DNA of 64,000 bases. Source: Alphaproteobacteria bacterium bin52 (lineage in GTDB: Bacteria > Pseudomonadota > Alphaproteobacteria > Thalassobaculales > Thalassobaculaceae). Both the position numbers and the translations under genes were made by a program. Below, piece by piece: positions 1 through 9,569 of this stretch; the first letter of the stretch is position 1; the number at the start of each line of letters is the position of its first letter. Below the pieces are notes generated by a model that worked only from the letters and a program-made list of their open reading frames with translations, searched no databases and was not told the DNA's origin. Location: assembly GCA_002238645.1 (NCBI GenBank), contig MPMT01000004.1, forward strand, positions 25,777 through 89,776, in the 5' to 3' direction.

Positions 1-1011
1 CGCCTCGAACAGGAGTTCGGTGATCCCCTGCTGCAACCGGGTTCCGCGGATCTTGAGAAACGACGCCTCCGGTCCCGGTCCCTTGCCGGCAGTCTCGTCC
101 GACAGTACCCGCAGCACCAGGGCTTCAAGTGCGAGCAGGTCGATTTCCAGGCCGGCGATCTTCTCGCGGAACCGCTCGTCCTCGAGCAGTGGCCTTCCGT
201 CGCTCATCTCGACCGACGAGACCTGCCGCAGCCGCCGCAGCTGCGCCTTGGACCGGCCGACCGCGGCGATACCGGTTCGCTCGTGGCCAAGCAGGTACTT
301 GGCATAGGTCCAGCCGCGGTTTTCCTCACCGACCCGGTCGTGCACGGGGACCCGGACGTCCTCGAGGAATACGTCGTTGATCTCGGTGCTGCCGTCGATG
401 GTGCGGATCGGGTATACGGTGACTCCCGGCTGGTCCATGTCGATCAGCAGGAACGAGATGCCCTCCTGGCGCTTGCCCTCGCTGGAGGTCCGTACCAGGC
501 AGAACATCCTGTTGGCGTGCTGTGCGAGCGACGTCCAGGTCTTCTGCCCGTTCACCACGTAGTGGTCGCCCTTCAGCTCGGCGCGCGTCTGCAGCGATGC
601 GAGGTCGGATCCCGACCCCGGTTCGGAGTAGCCCTGGCACCACCAGTCGTCCGAACGCAGGATGCGCGGAAGGTAGTACTCCTTCTGCCACCGGCTGCCG
701 AAGGCCATCAGCACCGGTGCGACCATGACCACGCCGAAAGCGATGACCGGCGGGGCCCCGGCCAGCGCACACTCCTCCTCGAAGATGTGCTTCTGCATCG
801 GTGTCCAGCCTGTGCCACCGTGCTCGACCGGCCAGCCGGGCGCGATCCAGCCGCGTTCGTACAGCTGTTTCTGCCAGGCGACATGTTCTTCCCTGCTCAA
901 CCGGTACCCGGTCATGGTCTTGCGCCGGATGTCGTCGGTCACGGCGTCCTCGAGGAACCCCCGCACCTCATCACGGAATGCCTGTTCGTCGGGTGTCAGG
1001 ACCAGCTCCAT
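1..1011 (-). CDS. Acyl-CoA dehydrogenase, partial (C-terminus beyond window edge)
   Basis: FAD-dependent acyl-CoA dehydrogenase that introduces the alpha-beta double bond in an acyl-CoA. The first 337 residues are present and the frame runs off the left edge without a stop; family members are about 390 aa. The FAD/substrate signature GYSEPGSGSDL lies at residues 127-137 and NGQKTWTS at 154-161. The ATG at 1011 is 13 bases downstream of the thiolase stop, so it is the distal known gene of the minus-strand operon that starts at 7466. It supplies the oxidation step upstream of the FadB-like enzyme and thiolase. The exact acyl substrate cannot be told from sequence. Confidence 0.95.
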   Translation of the reverse strand, partial: MELVLTPDEQAFRDEVRGFLEDAVTDDIRRKTMTGYRLSREEHVAWQKQLYERGWIAPGWPVEHGGTGWTPMQKHIFEEECALAGAPPVIAFGVVMVAPVLMAFGSRWQKEYYLPRILRSDDWWCQGYSEPGSGSDLASLQTRAELKGDHYVVNGQKTWTSLAQHANRMFCLVRTSSEGKRQEGISFLLIDMDQPGVTVYPIRTIDGSTEINDVFLEDVRVPVHDRVGEENRGWTYAKYLLGHERTGIAAVGRSKAQLRRLRQVSSVEMSDGRPLLEDERFREKIAGLEIDLLALEALVLRVLSDETAGKGPGPEASFLKIRGTRLQQGITELLFEA

Positions 1012-1024
1012 GTCACGCTCCCTC

Positions 1025-2206
1025 TCAGAGGACCTCGAACAGGCCCGCAACACCCATGCCGCCACCGACGCACATCGTGACCACGACGTGCCTGGCGCCC
1101 CGGCGCTTGCCCTCGATCAGGATGTGACCGGTCATGCGGGCACCGCTCATCCCGTAGGGGTGGCCGATGGAGATCGAGCCGCCATTGACGTTGAGCCTGT
1201 CGTCGGGGATTCCGAGCTGGTCGCGGCAGTACAGTACCTGTACGGCGAAGGCTTCGTTCAGTTCCCACAGGTCGATGTCGTCGATGCCGAGCCCGTGGCG
1301 TTCAAGCAGGCGGGGGACCGCGAAGACCGGACCGATCCCCATCTCGTCCGGTTCGCAGCCGGCGACCGCCAGGCCCTTGTAGAGGCCGAGCGGCTCGAGG
1401 TTGCGGCGCTCGGCGAGGCGCGCGTCCATGACCACGCAGGCCGAGGCACCGTCGGACAGCTGGCTGGCGTTGCCGGCGGTCACGAAGTGCTCCGGTCCGC
1501 GAACCGGTTCGAGTGCCGTCAGTCCCTCCATGTTGGTCCCCGGCCGGTTGCCCTCGTCGCGGTCCAGCACGACGTCGCGCGAGCTGATCTCGCCGGTGTC
1601 CCGGTCCTTGACCAGCATGGTGGATGGCAGCGGCACGATCTCGTCATCGAACCGTCCGGCCTGCTGGGCGATCGCGGTCCGCCGCTGGCTCTCGCAGGCA
1701 TAGGTATCCTGTGCCTCGCGGGACACGCCGTAGCGGTGCCCGACCGTGTCCGCGGTCTCGATCATCGGCATCCAGAGCTCGGGCTTGGTCTCCATGAGCC
1801 CGTCCTCGGTCAGGCCGTTCTGATTCATGTTCGGCGAGACCAGACTGATCGACTCGAGTCCGCCGGCGACCATCACCGGGACCTGGTCCATGACCACCCG
1901 CTGGGCCGCCATCGATATGGTCTGCAACCCGGAACTGCAGAACCGGTTGACCGTGGTGGCGCTGCTGGTGACCGGCAATCCCGCCTTGATCGCGCACTGG
2001 CGCGCGATGTTGAAGCCGGTGGCGCCCTCGGGGAAGCCGCAGCCGATGATGACGTCCTCGACCTCACCCGGCTCGACCCCGGCCCTCTCGACAGCATGAC
2101 GGACCGCATGGCCTCCCATCACCGCTCCGTGGGTGTTGTTGAACGCGCCGCGAAACGCCTTGCCGATCGGTGTCCGCGCCGTCGAGACGATGACTGCTTC
2201 CCGCAT
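1025..2206 (-). CDS. Acetyl-CoA acyltransferase (thiolase)
   Basis: Thiolase of 393 aa, the usual length, cleaving 3-ketoacyl-CoA with CoA in the last step of beta-oxidation. The acyl-accepting cysteine is Cys90 in NRFCSSGLQ. The C-terminal half has the histidine motif [10 protein letters not shown] and the second cysteine motif CVGGGMG. The ATG at 2206 is preceded by a strong GGAGGAAA ribosome site; longer in-frame extensions are not supported. It lies between the FadB-like gene (53-base gap) and the acyl-CoA dehydrogenase (13-base gap), as in a catabolic operon. A biosynthetic acetoacetyl-CoA thiolase role is possible but less likely in this context. Confidence 0.96.
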   Translation of the reverse strand: MREAVIVSTARTPIGKAFRGAFNNTHGAVMGGHAVRHAVERAGVEPGEVEDVIIGCGFPEGATGFNIARQCAIKAGLPVTSSATTVNRFCSSGLQTISMAAQRVVMDQVPVMVAGGLESISLVSPNMNQNGLTEDGLMETKPELWMPMIETADTVGHRYGVSREAQDTYACESQRRTAIAQQAGRFDDEIVPLPSTMLVKDRDTGEISSRDVVLDRDEGNRPGTNMEGLTALEPVRGPEHFVTAGNASQLSDGASACVVMDARLAERRNLEPLGLYKGLAVAGCEPDEMGIGPVFAVPRLLERHGLGIDDIDLWELNEAFAVQVLYCRDQLGIPDDRLNVNGGSISIGHPYGMSGARMTGHILIEGKRRGARHVVVTMCVGGGMGVAGLFEVL

Positions 2207-2258
2207 GGTTTCCTCCCTGTTCGCCGCTGTCCCCGGCGGTCGTGTGTCCCGTCCGGAT

Positions 2259-4355
2259 TCAGGCGCCGAGACTGGCGAACCCCCTGCCCTCGCGGACAAG
2301 GCGTTCGAGCAGCGGCGCCGGCCGCATCCATTCGCCGTGTTCCCGATGCCACCGCTGCATGGCCTCGAGGATCCGGTCAAGGCCGACACTGTCGGCCCAG
2401 AACATCGGACCGCCCCGCCAGCGTGGGAAACCGTAGCCGTGAATCCAGATCACGTCGATATCAGAGGGACGGATCGCCAGCCCTTCCTCCAGGATCTTGG
2501 CCGCCTCGTTGACCAGCGGGTACATGCAGCGTTCCAGGATCTCCCCGTCAGGGATGTCGCGGCGCTCGATACCCGCCTGCTGCGAGGCGGCAACGATGAG
2601 CCGCTCGATGTCCGGGTCCGGAACCGGCACCCGGCTGCCCGTTTCGTAGCGATACCAGCCCGCTCCGGTCTTCTGGCCGAAACGGCCCTGTTCGCAGATC
2701 CGGTCGGCGACGTCCGAATAGCGCATGTTACTCGGCCGCTCGGCACGTTTGCGCTGGCGGATCCGCCAGCCCACATCCAGGCCCGCCAGGTCGCCCATGG
2801 CGAAGGGGCCCATCGGAAACCCGAAATCGTAGATCACCCGGTCGACCTGTTGCGGCAGGGCGCCCTCCTCGATCAGGAAGCCGGCCTCGCGCCCGTACTG
2901 GTGCAGCATGCGATTGCCCACGAATCCGTCGCAAACGCCAACGAGAACCCCGACCTTGCCGATGGTGCGCGCCATGTCCATGACGGTGGCGATGGTCTCG
3001 TGCGACGAACGGACGCCGCGCACGTTCTCCAGCAGCCGCATGACATTGGCCGGGCTGAAGAAATGGGTCCCGATCACGTCCTCCGGGCGGCCGGTCACCG
3101 CCGCGATCTCGTCGACGTCGAGCGTCGAGGTGTTGGTGGCCAGGATCGCGCCGGACCGACACACCCCGTCGAGCGCACGGAACACCTCTTTCTTCAGTTC
3201 CATTTCCTCGAACACCGCCTCGATGACGATGTCGGCGCTCCCCACGTCAGCCAGTTCGGTCGAACCGGTGATCAGTGACATGCGCCGTTCCATCTCGTCC
3301 GCCGCCAGCCGGCCGCGCGAGACGGTGGTGGCATAGGTATTGCGCACCCGCTCAAGACCGGCATCGAGTGCTGCGCGCTCGGTTTCGACCACGGTGACCG
3401 GAATCCCGGCGTTGGCAAAATTCATCGCGATGCCGCCGCCCATGGTCCCGCATCCGACGACGGCTGCGGTCCCGATGGTCCGTCCCCGGGTCTCGCGGGG
3501 CAGGTCCGGGATGCGCCCGCACTCGCGCTCGGCGAAGAATGCGTGACGCAGTGACCGGGATTCGGGCGCGGCGACCAGTGACACGAATGTCTCGCGCTCG
3601 AACCGCAGCCCCTCGTCGAACGGCCTGTTGACTGCCGCCTCGACACAGTCGACACAGGCATACGGCGCGTTGCGGCCGCGCGCCGAGCGTGCCATGCCGG
3701 CACGGAAGGTCTCGAACAGCTCCGGAGTGGCGCGGGCCGCGGCGAGTGCGTCGTCGCAGTCGCGGACACGGCGCACCGTCCCGTCGGCGGCGAGCCGCCT
3801 TGCCGCCGCGACAGAAGCTTCGAGCAGGTCGCCGTCCGCCACCTCGTCGATGATGCCGAGTTCGCGGGCCTGGTCGGCGCCGATCAGCCGGCCCGAAACA
3901 ATGAGCTCGAGCGCCGCTTCCGTCCCGATCAGCCTCGGCAGCCGCTGGGTTCCCCCGGCGCCCGGGACAATGCCGAGCGTCACCTCGGGCAGCCCGACCC
4001 GGCTTCCGGGTGCCGCAACCCGGTAGTGGGTCCCGAGCGCGAGTTCGAGCCCGCCACCGGCCGCGACCCCGTGGATGGCCGAGACCACGGGCCGTTCGGA
4101 CCCTTCGAGCGCCGCGATCACCTGGTTGAGGTCCGGTGTCCCCGGCGGCGGGGTGGAGTTGAATTCACGGATGTCGGCGCCGGCGCTGTACATCCGTCCC
4201 TCGCCGATCAGCACGATGGCCTCAACCGCGGGATCGAGTCCCGCGATCGCGTCCGCGAGCCCGCTGCGCAGTGGCGCACCGAGGCCGTTGACCGGGGGAT
4301 TGTTCATGCGGAGGACCGCGACCGGTCCGTGGCGTTCGGATGTGACTGCACTCAT
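2259..4355 (-). CDS. Bifunctional enoyl-CoA hydratase / 3-hydroxyacyl-CoA dehydrogenase (FadB/FadJ-like)
   Basis: Multifunctional beta-oxidation protein of 698 aa. The N-terminal crotonase domain (about 1-190) has [10 protein letters not shown], an oxyanion region [13 protein letters not shown], and both catalytic glutamates by motif position (Glu104 and Glu124 in [18 protein letters not shown]). The NAD-binding 3-hydroxyacyl-CoA dehydrogenase domain starts near 297 with [10 protein letters not shown]. It continues through [15 protein letters not shown] and two C-terminal dehydrogenase domains. It performs hydration and L-3-hydroxyacyl oxidation, feeding the neighbouring thiolase. The start is ATG 4355, where homology begins. 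It is 89 bases downstream of the esterase gene. Confidence 0.95.
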   Translation of the reverse strand: MSAVTSERHGPVAVLRMNNPPVNGLGAPLRSGLADAIAGLDPAVEAIVLIGEGRMYSAGADIREFNSTPPPGTPDLNQVIAALEGSERPVVSAIHGVAAGGGLELALGTHYRVAAPGSRVGLPEVTLGIVPGAGGTQRLPRLIGTEAALELIVSGRLIGADQARELGIIDEVADGDLLEASVAAARRLAADGTVRRVRDCDDALAAARATPELFETFRAGMARSARGRNAPYACVDCVEAAVNRPFDEGLRFERETFVSLVAAPESRSLRHAFFAERECGRIPDLPRETRGRTIGTAAVVGCGTMGGGIAMNFANAGIPVTVVETERAALDAGLERVRNTYATTVSRGRLAADEMERRMSLITGSTELADVGSADIVIEAVFEEMELKKEVFRALDGVCRSGAILATNTSTLDVDEIAAVTGRPEDVIGTHFFSPANVMRLLENVRGVRSSHETIATVMDMARTIGKVGVLVGVCDGFVGNRMLHQYGREAGFLIEEGALPQQVDRVIYDFGFPMGPFAMGDLAGLDVGWRIRQRKRAERPSNMRYSDVADRICEQGRFGQKTGAGWYRYETGSRVPVPDPDIERLIVAASQQAGIERRDIPDGEILERCMYPLVNEAAKILEEGLAIRPSDIDVIWIHGYGFPRWRGGPMFWADSVGLDRILEAMQRWHREHGEWMRPAPLLERLVREGRGFASLGA

Positions 4356-4444
4356 GGTCTTCGGTCTCCGTCCCTCTGCGTGCCGGCGGCAGGGCCGGCA
4401 CCGTGCGCCAGCCCGTCCGTCCGGGCCAGTGTCTCCCCGCCAGC

Positions 4445-5410
4445 CTATCCGTGCGAGAGTTCGGCCTCGAGTGCCCGGCCCACCGCCTGCTGGGCGGTTT
4501 CCGCCTCGTCGATGATCCCGACCAGGCCGAAAAACGCGTGCAGCACGCCCGGATACTCGATGAACGACACCGATACCCCGGCCTCGATAAGGCTGGTGGA
4601 ATAGGCTCTCGCGTCGTCCCGCAGCACATCGCAGCCGGCGGCGATCACGATGGCGGGCGGCAGACCGGCGAGCGAGGGCGCGAGCAGCGGCGATGCCCGC
4701 CAGTCCGCGTGGCGGGCCGGGTCGGATCCGAGGTAGTGCTGCTGGAACCAGGTCATGGTGTCGGCCTCGAGGATTCCGTAACCGGTTCCGAACTGTCGGT
4801 AGCTCCCGCTCTCGCACCGGTAGTCGGACACCGGATAGACCAGGACCTGAAGCCGCAGCGGCGGACCGCCCGCGTCGCGGGCCATGATGGCCACCACCGC
4901 GGCAAGATTGCCGCCGGCGCTGTCGCCGCCGACCGCGATGCGTTCCGGATCGATGCCGAAACGCTCAGCGTTCTCCGCCGCCCATTGCAGCGCCGCGTAA
5001 CTGTCCTCCACCGCCGCTGGGAACACATGTTCGGGTGCGAGACGGTAGTCGACGGACAGGACCGCGACATTGCCGTGGTGGCAGAGACCGCGGGCGACGC
5101 CGTCATGGCTGTACAGGCTGCCGATGACGTGACCACCGCCGTGGTAGTAGACCAGCAGTCCCGGCCTGTGGGCCCAGCGCGGCAGGTACAGCCGGGCCGG
5201 GATCAGGCCCGCCGGTCCCGGCAGGCGCAGCTCAACGGTCGATCCCACTTCCGGAGGCAGGACCTCGCGCGCGGCGACCGCGCGCTCCATCTGTTCACGG
5301 GCGACCGCAACCGACAGCGAGGTCATCGGGGGCAGGTCGAGAGCTGCGAGCTTGCTCAGGAATTCTGCAGTCTGCGGGGTGACGTCTGCAGGGGGCGTGT
5401 AGCGTGTCAT
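4445..5410 (-). CDS. Alpha/beta hydrolase, hormone-sensitive-lipase (HSL) family esterase
   Basis: Carboxylester hydrolase of 321 aa in the HSL/bacterial family IV esterase group. The oxyanion motif HGGG is at 90-93, the nucleophile elbow GDSAGG has Ser164, and the probable acid and base are Asp261 (CDVLRDD) and His291 (VLHAF). No signal peptide is seen, so it is cytoplasmic. The ATG overlaps the stop of the upstream alpha/beta hydrolase by 4 bases, implying translational coupling. In this operon it could open an ester or lactone made by the flavin monooxygenase, but that substrate is inferred from context only. Confidence 0.92.
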   Translation of the reverse strand: MTRYTPPADVTPQTAEFLSKLAALDLPPMTSLSVAVAREQMERAVAAREVLPPEVGSTVELRLPGPAGLIPARLYLPRWAHRPGLLVYYHGGGHVIGSLYSHDGVARGLCHHGNVAVLSVDYRLAPEHVFPAAVEDSYAALQWAAENAERFGIDPERIAVGGDSAGGNLAAVVAIMARDAGGPPLRLQVLVYPVSDYRCESGSYRQFGTGYGILEADTMTWFQQHYLGSDPARHADWRASPLLAPSLAGLPPAIVIAAGCDVLRDDARAYSTSLIEAGVSVSFIEYPGVLHAFFGLVGIIDEAETAQQAVGRALEAELSHG

Positions 5411-6201
5411 GCTTCGGTCTCCAGGAACGCGACGAGAGCGGCTGCAACGTCATCGGGCCGGTCGAAGTCGGCCTGATGACCGGCGCCTTCGATTACGGTC
5501 TCGGATACCGGTCCCCCGGGGCCGTCACGGTAGAGGCGGCGATGGCCGGGTGGAACCATCCGGTCCTCCGCTCCCCAGACGACGAGGGTCGGGCAGGTGA
5601 TGCGGCCGATGCGCCCTCCCAGACCGGTCTCGCCGTTTGGCCACAGCAGCCGGGCGGCAGCCTCGTTGGCGCGGATCTGCGAGACATCCCACTCGATCTC
5701 GTCGGCGTCGGGCGGCATCCGGCGGTACTGCTCGAGTACCCCGGGGCAGGAGGAAAGCAGGGCCAGCTGCTCGGAATGGGTGGCGCCCCAGTGATCGGCG
5801 ATGACCGTGTCGCCATCGTTGATGCCCAGTGGCGAGACCAGCACGAGGCGCCGGACCATGTCGGGCCAGACCGCGGCGACATCGGCCGCCAGCGCCGCAC
5901 CGAGCGACACTCCCGCCAGGTCGGCACCGGAAAGCCCGCTGGCGGCCAGCAGGTCCTGGGTCCGCAGCAACCAGTCGAGCTGGGTGTCGAGTTCGACATG
6001 TGCCCGCCCGCCGCCGCCCGGAAACCCCGGCAGCGAGGGGACGACCACTGTGCGATGGCGGGCCAGGCGGGCGAGAAACGGGGTCCAGTGCAGGAACCCG
6101 CCGAAGCCCGCGAGGACGCCGAGCGGTGCTCCGGTGCCTGCGGTCCAGACCCGATACGGAGCGCCCGCGACCTCGACGGTCGTCTCGTGCTCCGGGCTCA
6201 T
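5407..6201 (-). CDS. Alpha/beta hydrolase (MhpC-like fold)
   Basis: Alpha/beta-hydrolase of 264 aa. The nucleophile elbow is GVSLG with Ser99, and the C-terminal catalytic histidine is His242 in EGAGHQADF. LVVWGAEDRMVPPGH before it has the usual acid-strand layout. The start ATG at 6201 overlaps the flavin monooxygenase stop by 4 bases and is where homology begins, with no secretion signal. The fold covers C-C hydrolases, lactonases, haloperoxidases and esterases, so the reaction is not fixed. Coupling to a monooxygenase and a second hydrolase suggests consecutive steps of one pathway. Confidence 0.9.
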   Translation of the reverse strand: MSPEHETTVEVAGAPYRVWTAGTGAPLGVLAGFGGFLHWTPFLARLARHRTVVVPSLPGFPGGGGRAHVELDTQLDWLLRTQDLLAASGLSGADLAGVSLGAALAADVAAVWPDMVRRLVLVSPLGINDGDTVIADHWGATHSEQLALLSSCPGVLEQYRRMPPDADEIEWDVSQIRANEAAARLLWPNGETGLGGRIGRITCPTLVVWGAEDRMVPPGHRRLYRDGPGGPVSETVIEGAGHQADFDRPDDVAAALVAFLETEA

Positions 6202-7466
6202 TCCGCCGCTGCCAGGGTGCCGGAGAGGCCGGCGTCGGGCACGGCACGCTCCGCTGCCGGCAGCGGATTCGGCCACCAGTGATTCTGCCAGCGGTCATCG
6301 AAGTGGTCGGCAAGCTGGGGCATCACGCGGGTTGCGAACATGCGGGTGTTGTAGGCGGTCAGGTCGCGGTCCATGTTTCCGTACTGGCACAGCAGCATCA
6401 GGTGGCCGACATTCATCTCGGTCACGGCATGTCGCAGCTGCTCTGCGACCTCGTCGGGACTTCCGACAATGACGTAGCCCTGCTCGACAATGTCCTCCAT
6501 CGCGGTCGCCGTGCGTGCGCGGGCGGTTGCCTTGCGCGCCGCGGCGGCGACCTGTCCCTCGACGCGGGCGCGGATCGTCGCCTCGGTGGTGTAGCCGGGC
6601 GGTTGCACGAACCGCGGGTCCAGATGCAGGCAGCGGCCGTAGAAGTACTCGGCCGGTTCGCGGTACAGCCGGATCGCCTCCTCCCGGGTCTCGGCGACGC
6701 CGACGAACTGCAGGAAACCGGCACGGTACGGGTTGCGGTCCTTGCCGAGGCGATCCATCTCGTTCCAGAACCCGCGCATGGTCGACAGCCCGATCCGGTA
6801 GCCGAAGTAGGACAGGTAGCAGTAGACGTAGTCCATCTCGGCGCACCACCTCCAGGTCTCCACCGACCCGCCGCCCGGGATCCAGATCGGGGGATGCGGC
6901 TTCTGCAGCGTGTGCGGCCAGATGTTGACGTACCGCAGCTGGTTGTAGCGGCCGTTGAACGAAAAGACCCGGCGTTCGGTCCAGGCCCGTTTGACCAGGT
7001 CGTGCGCCTCGAGGTAGCGGTCCCGCAGCATGCTCGGGTTCTGCCCGTAGGCGTAGCAGGTGTCCATCGGCGTGCCGACCGGGAAGCCGGCGATCAGGCG
7101 ACCGCCGGAGATGCAGTCGATCATGGCCATTTCCTCGGCTACCCGGGTCGGCGGGTTGTAGAGTGCGAGGCTGTTGCCCATGACGCAGATCATGGTCTCG
7201 GACGTGCTCCGCGCCAGCGACGAGGCGATCAGGTTCGGCGACGGCATCAGCCCGTAGCCGTTGGCGTGATGCTCGTTGACACAGACGGCGTCGAAACCGC
7301 AGGTTCCGGCGTATTCGAGTTCGTCCATGAAGTCGTTGTACATCACGTGGGCGCGGCGGGGATCGAACAGTGTGGAGTCGATGTTCACCCACACGCCGGG
7401 ATTGCGCTCCCGGAAGTCATCGGGCAGTTCGGTGTAGGGCATCAGGTGAAACCACAGGAACTTCAT
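6198..7466 (-). CDS. LLM-class flavin-dependent monooxygenase (luciferase-like)
   Basis: Bacterial luciferase-like oxidoreductase of 422 aa, a TIM-barrel enzyme using reduced FMN and O2. Recognisable segments are MKFLWFHLMPY at the N-terminus, the CVNEHHANGYGLMPSPNL stretch typical of the LLM barrel, FPVGTPMD and a C-terminal VGSPDEVAEQL. ATG 7466 is chosen because homology starts there and a GGGAGAC site lies upstream. It is the first gene of the six-gene minus-strand operon. Luciferase-like enzymes include type II Baeyer-Villiger monooxygenases and alkane, sulfonate and nitrilotriacetate monooxygenases. Two hydrolases and beta-oxidation genes behind it make an ester- or lactone-forming role attractive but unproved. 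Confidence 0.9.
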   Translation of the reverse strand: MKFLWFHLMPYTELPDDFRERNPGVWVNIDSTLFDPRRAHVMYNDFMDELEYAGTCGFDAVCVNEHHANGYGLMPSPNLIASSLARSTSETMICVMGNSLALYNPPTRVAEEMAMIDCISGGRLIAGFPVGTPMDTCYAYGQNPSMLRDRYLEAHDLVKRAWTERRVFSFNGRYNQLRYVNIWPHTLQKPHPPIWIPGGGSVETWRWCAEMDYVYCYLSYFGYRIGLSTMRGFWNEMDRLGKDRNPYRAGFLQFVGVAETREEAIRLYREPAEYFYGRCLHLDPRFVQPPGYTTEATIRARVEGQVAAAARKATARARTATAMEDIVEQGYVIVGSPDEVAEQLRHAVTEMNVGHLMLLCQYGNMDRDLTAYNTRMFATRVMPQLADHFDDRWQNHWWPNPLPAAERAVPDAGLSGTLAAAE

Positions 7467-7604
7467 GCTAGTCTCCCGCGTCGCCGGTCTGTTGCCGCAA
7501 GTCATGCCCGAGAACGGGACGCCGGACAAGCGTTCCGGGGAACGCCGAATGGCCGGATCACCGACCTGATGAGCGATGAAACGGTGGCAGGAGGAGGATG
7601 ACTA

Positions 7605-8114
7605 ATGACGCATGCAAGCGCCCGACACGTGACATGCTACGCCATGCTGGACACGCCGGTCGGTCCGCTGCTGATCGGCGGCGACGGGAGCGATGTGCTG
7701 CTGATCGGGTTTTCCGGTGGCTCGCGAGCGGTCGCGCCCGGGCGGGACTGGCGGCGGGACGACAGCCTGTATCCCGAGGCGCGGACGCAGATCGCCGAGT
7801 ATTTCGGCGGAGGGCGCACCCGTTTCGACTTCCCCATGCGCATGGTCGGAACCCCGTTCCAGCGAGCGGTATGGCAGGCGCTGCTCGATGTTCCCTACGG
7901 GAGCACCGCGGCCTACAGGGACCTTGCGGCCGCCGTCGGCAGGCCGGGAGCGAACCAGGCGGTCGGGGCCGCGAACGGCGCCAATCCGCTGCCGCTTGCC
8001 GTGCCGTGTCATCGGGTGATCGGGGCGGACGGCTCGCTGACTGGCTACGGTGGCGGGCTCGACGTCAAGCGGATGCTGCTCGCCCACGAACAGCAGCACG
8101 CGGCCGGCGTGTGA
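7605..8114 (+). CDS. ogt: Methylated-DNA--protein-cysteine methyltransferase
   Basis: DNA repair alkyltransferase of 169 aa that transfers the O6-alkyl group of guanine to its own cysteine. The acceptor is Cys135 in PCHRVIG, preceded by GAANGANPLPLAV and followed by GYGGGLDVKR, all in the expected order. The N-terminal domain is short, as in stand-alone Ogt rather than Ada. A strong GGAGGAGG ribosome site precedes the ATG. It is divergent from the monooxygenase operon across a 138-base gap. The last codons and the stop lie inside a 34-bp tandem duplication. Confidence 0.95.
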   Translation: MTHASARHVTCYAMLDTPVGPLLIGGDGSDVLLIGFSGGSRAVAPGRDWRRDDSLYPEARTQIAEYFGGGRTRFDFPMRMVGTPFQRAVWQALLDVPYGSTAAYRDLAAAVGRPGANQAVGAANGANPLPLAVPCHRVIGADGSLTGYGGGLDVKRMLLAHEQQHAAGV

Positions 8115-8158
8115 CCCGCCGCACCAGCAGCACGCGGCCGGCGTGTGACCCGCCGCAC
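8091..8158 (+). repeat. Perfect 34-bp tandem duplication spanning the ogt stop codon
   Basis: Two identical 34-base copies at 8091-8124 and 8125-8158, each beginning cagcagcacgcgg, followed by the first five bases of a third copy. The first copy contains the ogt stop (8112-8114). The second lies wholly in the spacer before the amidohydrolase. A slippage duplication is the simplest explanation. Confidence 0.97.
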
Positions 8159-8212
8159 CAGCAACCGGCGGGCCGCGACCGGCGGCGCGCGAACCGGGAG
8201 AGATGAAGGTCC

Positions 8213-9388
8213 ATGCCGATTCACAATCGAATAGCCGAATACCATGACGACCTGACGGCGACGCGCCGCGACATCCATGCCAATCCGGAGCTCGGGTTCA
8301 AGGAACACCGGACCTCGGCATTGGTTGCCGAACAGCTGGAGTCCTGGGGCATCGAGGTGCACCGCGGGCTTGCGGGCACCGGTGTTGTCGGCGTGCTCAG
8401 GGGCCGCGGGTCGGAGTCCCGCGCCATCGGCATCCGTGCCGATATGGATGCGCTGCCGATGCAGGAGGAAGGCGACGTGCCGCACCGCTCGACGGTTGAC
8501 GGCAGGATGCACGCCTGCGGCCATGACGGGCATACCACCATCCTGCTCGGGGCGGCGCGCTACCTCGCCGAGACACGGAATTTCGACGGAACGGTGAACT
8601 TCATCTTCCAGCCGGCCGAGGAAGGCGGCGGCGGCGGCAGGGTGATGGTCGAGGACGGGCTGTTCGAGAAGTTTCCGTGCGAGGCCGTGTGGGGCCTGCA
8701 CAACGCTCCGGACCTGCCGGCGGGAACCATTGCCGCGGCACCCGGGCCGATCATGGCGGCGGCCGATGGCTGCAAGATCACCATCGAGGCACGCGGCTCG
8801 CATGCCGCGATGCCGCACTACTCGATCGATCCGATCGCAATCGCGGTGCAGCTGTACACCGCCATGCAGACCATCGTGTCCCGCAATGTCGACCCCCTGA
8901 AGTCGGCGGTGGTCAGCGTCACCACTTTCCACGCCGGATCAGCGCACAACGTGATCCCGGAGACCGCGGAACTCTCGGCAACGATTCGAACCTTCGATCC
9001 GGAAGTCCGTGAACTGATCAGGAAGCGGATCAGCGAACTGTGCGCCGGAATGGAGGCGATGCACGGGGCCTCGGTCCGGGCCGAGTACACCTACGGCTAT
9101 CCGCCGACCGTCAACCACGAGGCCCAGACCCGGATCGCGCTCGACATCGCACGCGACGTGGCCGGAGAGGCGATGACCCGGGACGACGTTCCGCCGGTCA
9201 TGGGCAGTGAGGACTTCTCCTACATGCTCGAGGCGCGGCCGGGAGCGTTCCTGTGGCTCGGTTCCGGCAGGACCGACTCCGATCCCGGACTGCACCATCC
9301 GCGCTACGACTTCAATGACGAGGTGCTGACCCTGGGGGCATCCTACTGGGCGCGGCTGGTGGAGTCCGCCCTGCCCCGTGCCGGGTGA
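8213..9388 (+). CDS. M20-family amidohydrolase (hippurate hydrolase / aminoacylase type)
   Basis: Metal-dependent amidohydrolase of 391 aa, M20D group, which hydrolyses N-acyl amino acids or related amides. The metal region has the HACGHDGHT motif (Cys102, His104), GIRADMDALP (73-82), the glutamate pair in QPAEEGGGG (Glu136-137), GSHAAMPHYSIDPI in the dimerisation domain, and GSEDFSYM near the C-terminus. The ATG has an upstream GGGAGAGATGAAGG site. It stands 182 bases before the molybdenum hydroxylase operon in the same direction and may share its pathway, for instance release of an N-acyl substrate. The specific amide is unknown. Confidence 0.93.
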   Translation: MPIHNRIAEYHDDLTATRRDIHANPELGFKEHRTSALVAEQLESWGIEVHRGLAGTGVVGVLRGRGSESRAIGIRADMDALPMQEEGDVPHRSTVDGRMHACGHDGHTTILLGAARYLAETRNFDGTVNFIFQPAEEGGGGGRVMVEDGLFEKFPCEAVWGLHNAPDLPAGTIAAAPGPIMAAADGCKITIEARGSHAAMPHYSIDPIAIAVQLYTAMQTIVSRNVDPLKSAVVSVTTFHAGSAHNVIPETAELSATIRTFDPEVRELIRKRISELCAGMEAMHGASVRAEYTYGYPPTVNHEAQTRIALDIARDVAGEAMTRDDVPPVMGSEDFSYMLEARPGAFLWLGSGRTDSDPGLHHPRYDFNDEVLTLGASYWARLVESALPRAG

Positions 9389-9430
9389 CCCGGCATTGAC
9401 CGTGACCGGCCGCTGCCGCACACTGCGGCC
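9379..9430 (+). terminator. Two hairpins at the end of the amidohydrolase gene, terminator-like but without a T-run
   Basis: A perfect 7-bp stem TGCCGGG/CCCGGCA encloses the TGA stop (9379-9395). A second stem GGCCGC/GCGGCC at 9408-9430 follows with an 11-base loop. No run of T follows either one, so intrinsic termination is doubtful and they may only slow ribosomes or protect the 3' end. Confidence 0.3.
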
Positions 9431-9488
9431 TGGCCGGAGACGGTGGCGAGCGCTGCCGTGACGGGGGTGCCGTGTGCGCACCGAATGC

Positions 9489-9515
9489 TTGCACCACGCT
9501 CGTGTCCCGTATAAC
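9489..9515 (+). promoter_or_regulatory. Possible sigma-70-like promoter before the molybdenum hydroxylase operon
   Basis: A TATAAC hexamer at 9510-9515 (5 of 6 to the -10 consensus) lies 54 bases before the ATG at 9570. TTGCAC at 9489-9494 could be the -35, with a 15-base spacer, shorter than ideal. Evidence is only this hexamer and its position in the longest gap before the operon. Confidence 0.25.
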
Positions 9516-9569
9516 CAAGGCCACGGATACAGCCCAGAGCGAACATCCCAGACGGAGAACGGAATCAAC

